A stretch of 64,000 nt of DNA from Rhodobacter sp. (GTDB taxonomy: Bacteria > Pseudomonadota > Alphaproteobacteria > Rhodobacterales > Rhodobacteraceae): assembly GCA_013821825.1 (NCBI GenBank), contig PNJK01000003.1, positions 1-64,000 on the forward strand, written 5' to 3'. The notes under the pieces were generated by a model, which saw nothing but the letters and a program-made list of their open reading frames with translations, did no database searches and was not told the origin of the DNA. A program made the position numbers and the translations under genes. Shown in pieces: positions 62,051-64,000 of the stretch (positions within the stretch are counted from its first letter, which is position 1; each line of letters begins with the position of its first letter).

Positions 62051-64000
62051 TCAATTCTTAGAGACTTGCTTCAACTCGTAGATGAGCTTCAGAGCCTCGA
62101 TCGGGGAAAGCTCGTCAGGGTGGATTTCGGCCAGCAAGTCTTCAACCGCCGACGTCTTCGCGAAAACCATCGGTGCCTGCAGCGGTGTCGCGCGGAACAG
62201 CGGAAGATCGTCGATCAGCGCCTTCTGTGGCCCGCCCTCACGCTCACCCTTTTCCAGGGTATCGAGCACCACTTTTGCCCGTTCGATCACGCTGGCTGGT
62301 AGTCCGGCAAGCCGCGCGACCTGCACGCCGTAGGACCGGTCAGCAGCGCCCTTGCGGACCTCATGCAGGAAGATAACCTCGCCTTCCCACTCCTTCACTG
62401 TCACCGTGGCATTTTCGACGCCCGGAAGCTTGCCCGCGAGAGCCGTCATTTCATGATAGTGCGTGGCGAAAAGGGCGCGGCAGCGATTGACCTCGTGCAG
62501 GTGTTCCAGGGTGGCCCAGGCTATCGAGAGACCGTCATAAGTGGCGGTGCCGCGGCCAATCTCATCCAGGATCACCAATGATCGGTCGTCGGCCTGGTTC
62601 AGGATGGCTGCGGTTTCGACCATTTCGACCATGAAGGTCGACCGGCCCCGCGCAAGGTCATCCGACGCGCCGACGCGACTGAACAGCTGGCTGACCAGTC
62701 CGATTCGCGCCGAGGTGGCCGGCACGTAGCTGCCAGCCTGCGCAAGCAGGGCAATCAGGGCATTCTGGCGCAGGAAGGTCGATTTACCAGCCATGTTCGG
62801 CCCGGTCAAAAGCCAGATGGCAGGCGTTCCAGCCTCTGTCAGCGCGCAGTCGTTGGCAACAAACGGCGTTGCGCCCTGATGGCGCAGCGCGCGTTCGACC
62901 ACTGGATGCCGACCGCCGGTTATCTGGAAGGCGCGGCTGTCGTCGATCTGCGGCTCGCACCAGTTTTCGGCGGTGGCGATGTCGGCGAATGCGGCGGCAA
63001 GATCGATCTCGGCCAGGGCGCGGGCGGCCTGGGCAATGGCAGCCGAGGTCTGCAGAATTTGGTCCTTCAGGCCTGCATAGTGGCGCTTTTCAATCTCCAA
63101 GGCATGGTTTCCGGCGTTCAGAATCCGTGTCTCAAGTTCGTTTAGCGGCAATGTGGTGAACCGCACCTGACCGGCGGTGGTCTGACGGTGAATGAAAAGC
63201 TCCGGCATCGCGCGCATGCGGTCTTCGTGGGTGGCTGTCACCTCGATGAAGTAGCCAAGAACGTTGTTGTGCTTGATCTTCAGGCTCTGGACGCCGGCCT
63301 GTTCTGCGTAGTCGGCCTGCATCCGGCCGATGACGCCGCGCCCCTGGTCACGCAGCGCCCGGGTCTCGTCAAGTTCGGCGTCATGACCGGGTGCGATGAA
63401 ACCACCGTCGCGGGCCAGGAGGGGCGGCTCTTCCACCAGCGCACGCGACAGCAGGTCAACCAGCGGGCCATGCCCAACCAAAGCCGCTGCAGCGTCTGTC
63501 AGTAGCGGTGGGGCGGAGGACAGTAGCCGGGCGATCGCCTCGGCCTGATCAAGTCCGCTGCGGATTGCGGTCATGTCGCGGGGTCCGCCACGGTCCAGCG
63601 CCAGCCGGGAAAGCGCGCGGTCCATGTCGGGGACCCGGCGCAGTGCGTCCCGCAGCCGGTCCCGCAGGGAAGGGGTTTCGATCAGGAAACGCAGCACTTC
63701 CTGCCTGCGATGGATCAGCGCCAGGTCAAGCGACGGCGCGGACAGCCGCCGTTCCAGCAAACGGGCACCAGCCGCCGTGACGGTGCGGTCAACCGCAGCG
63801 AGAAGCGAGCCGTCGCGCCCGCCGGAAAGGGCTTGCGTCAGTTCAAGATTGCGCCGGGTCGCGGCGTCGATCTGCATGGAACCACTCAAGGCCTCGCGCA
63901 CCGGGGCGCGCAGAAGCGGCAACTGTCCGCGCTGGGTCAGATGCAGATAGTCCAGCAAAGCCCCCATGGCCGAAATTTCGGCGCGGCCAAAGGTGCCGAA
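62051..64000 (-). CDS. mutS: DNA mismatch repair protein MutS, 3' part
   Basis: The C-terminal part of MutS; the frame runs past the window edge at 64000 (upstream codons read FGTFGRAEISAMG), so the N-terminal mismatch-binding region is outside. Present are the lever and clamp regions, Walker A TGPNMAGKSTFLRQN, Walker B LVILDEIGRGT and the helix-turn-helix end. The start Met in view is internal. It should bind mismatches and recruit MutL. Confidence 0.95.
   Translation of the reverse strand, partial: FGTFGRAEISAMGALLDYLHLTQRGQLPLLRAPVREALSGSMQIDAATRRNLELTQALSGGRDGSLLAAVDRTVTAAGARLLERRLSAPSLDLALIHRRQEVLRFLIETPSLRDRLRDALRRVPDMDRALSRLALDRGGPRDMTAIRSGLDQAEAIARLLSSAPPLLTDAAAALVGHGPLVDLLSRALVEEPPLLARDGGFIAPGHDAELDETRALRDQGRGVIGRMQADYAEQAGVQSLKIKHNNVLGYFIEVTATHEDRMRAMPELFIHRQTTAGQVRFTTLPLNELETRILNAGNHALEIEKRHYAGLKDQILQTSAAIAQAARALAEIDLAAAFADIATAENWCEPQIDDSRAFQITGGRHPVVERALRHQGATPFVANDCALTEAGTPAIWLLTGPNMAGKSTFLRQNALIALLAQAGSYVPATSARIGLVSQLFSRVGASDDLARGRSTFMVEMVETAAILNQADDRSLVILDEIGRGTATYDGLSIAWATLEHLHEVNRCRALFATHYHEMTALAGKLPGVENATVTVKEWEGEVIFLHEVRKGAADRSYGVQVARLAGLPASVIERAKVVLDTLEKGEREGGPQKALIDDLPLFRATPLQAPMVFAKTSAVEDLLAEIHPDELSPIEALKLIYELKQVSKN

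Noticed and set aside
62051..64000. MutS as a truncated gene
   Set aside because: The frame continues past the window end at 64000, so the short length is due to the window.

Overview
The window looks like a chromosomal segment of a GC-rich alphaproteobacterium, most likely a Rhodobacterales (Paracoccaceae) species. The evidence is the gene order maf-aroE-coaE-dnaQ-secB facing away from hemJ-rho-mnmE-mnmG-rsmG-parA-parB, alphaproteobacterial parS sites (TGTTTCACGTGAAACA type) inside mnmG and rsmG, and the hemW-rdgB-rph / hrcA-grpE / mutS block. No tRNA, rRNA, CRISPR array or intact insertion sequence was recognised.

Layout. 0.1-5.0 kb: a three-gene ABC-2 export system (HlyD adaptor, double-ATPase/permease fusion, second permease). 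5.2-6.1 kb: debris, including a stub of an IS110-type transposase and an ORF broken by one stop. 6.2-14.1 kb: a LysR regulator divergent from a catabolic operon (ureohydrolase, two short-chain dehydrogenases, a NodB-type deacylase, a 54-residue membrane protein, an NCS1 permease, a GMC oxidoreductase). One of the dehydrogenases carries ten in-frame copies of GCCTTT. 14.4-17.1 kb: broken genes (hipA-like, 6-phosphogluconate dehydrogenase, DUF427, sulfite-oxidase-like) around an intact uracil-DNA-glycosylase-family gene. 17.1-25.6 kb: a Gre-like protein, a CorA/ZntB transporter, and a same-strand redox-repair series (msrB, msrA, thioredoxin-like, selO, flavin disulfide reductase, AhpD-like, divergent MsrA-like), then a LysR gene. 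25.7-27.4 kb: a stub, an orphan 3' fragment and a frameshifted alpha/beta hydrolase. 27.4-30.2 kb: an overlapping three-gene unit (class IV aminotransferase, phytanoyl-CoA-dioxygenase-like protein, sulfotransferase-like protein). 30.65-42.5 kb: a 13-gene leftward operon for uptake and oxidative breakdown of a sugar, probably L-rhamnose or a related 6-deoxyhexose. It holds a RhaSTPQ-like ABC importer, a FadR/GntR regulator, a mutarotase, dehydrogenases, an enolase-family dehydratase and a FAH-family hydrolase. A divergent isomerase gene shares its control region.

43.8-64.0 kb is core genome: smr-mltA-tim44, fxsA, secB, dnaQ-coaE-aroE-maf, hemJ, rho, mnmE, mnmG, rsmG, parA, parB, hemW-rdgB-rph, hrcA, grpE and the 3' part of mutS. 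The 417-bp gap between maf and hemJ has three 8/9 DnaA-box matches and a 40-bp AT-rich tract at the point where gene direction diverges. It is my best candidate for the chromosomal replication origin, with three parS-like sites 3.3-8.7 kb away.

How the parts work together: the right third holds replication and segregation signals among housekeeping genes, while the left two thirds is accessory metabolism built as tight operons (many ATGA or GTGA overlaps) interspersed with decaying genes. Functions of accessory enzymes come from family motifs and context; exact substrates are inference.
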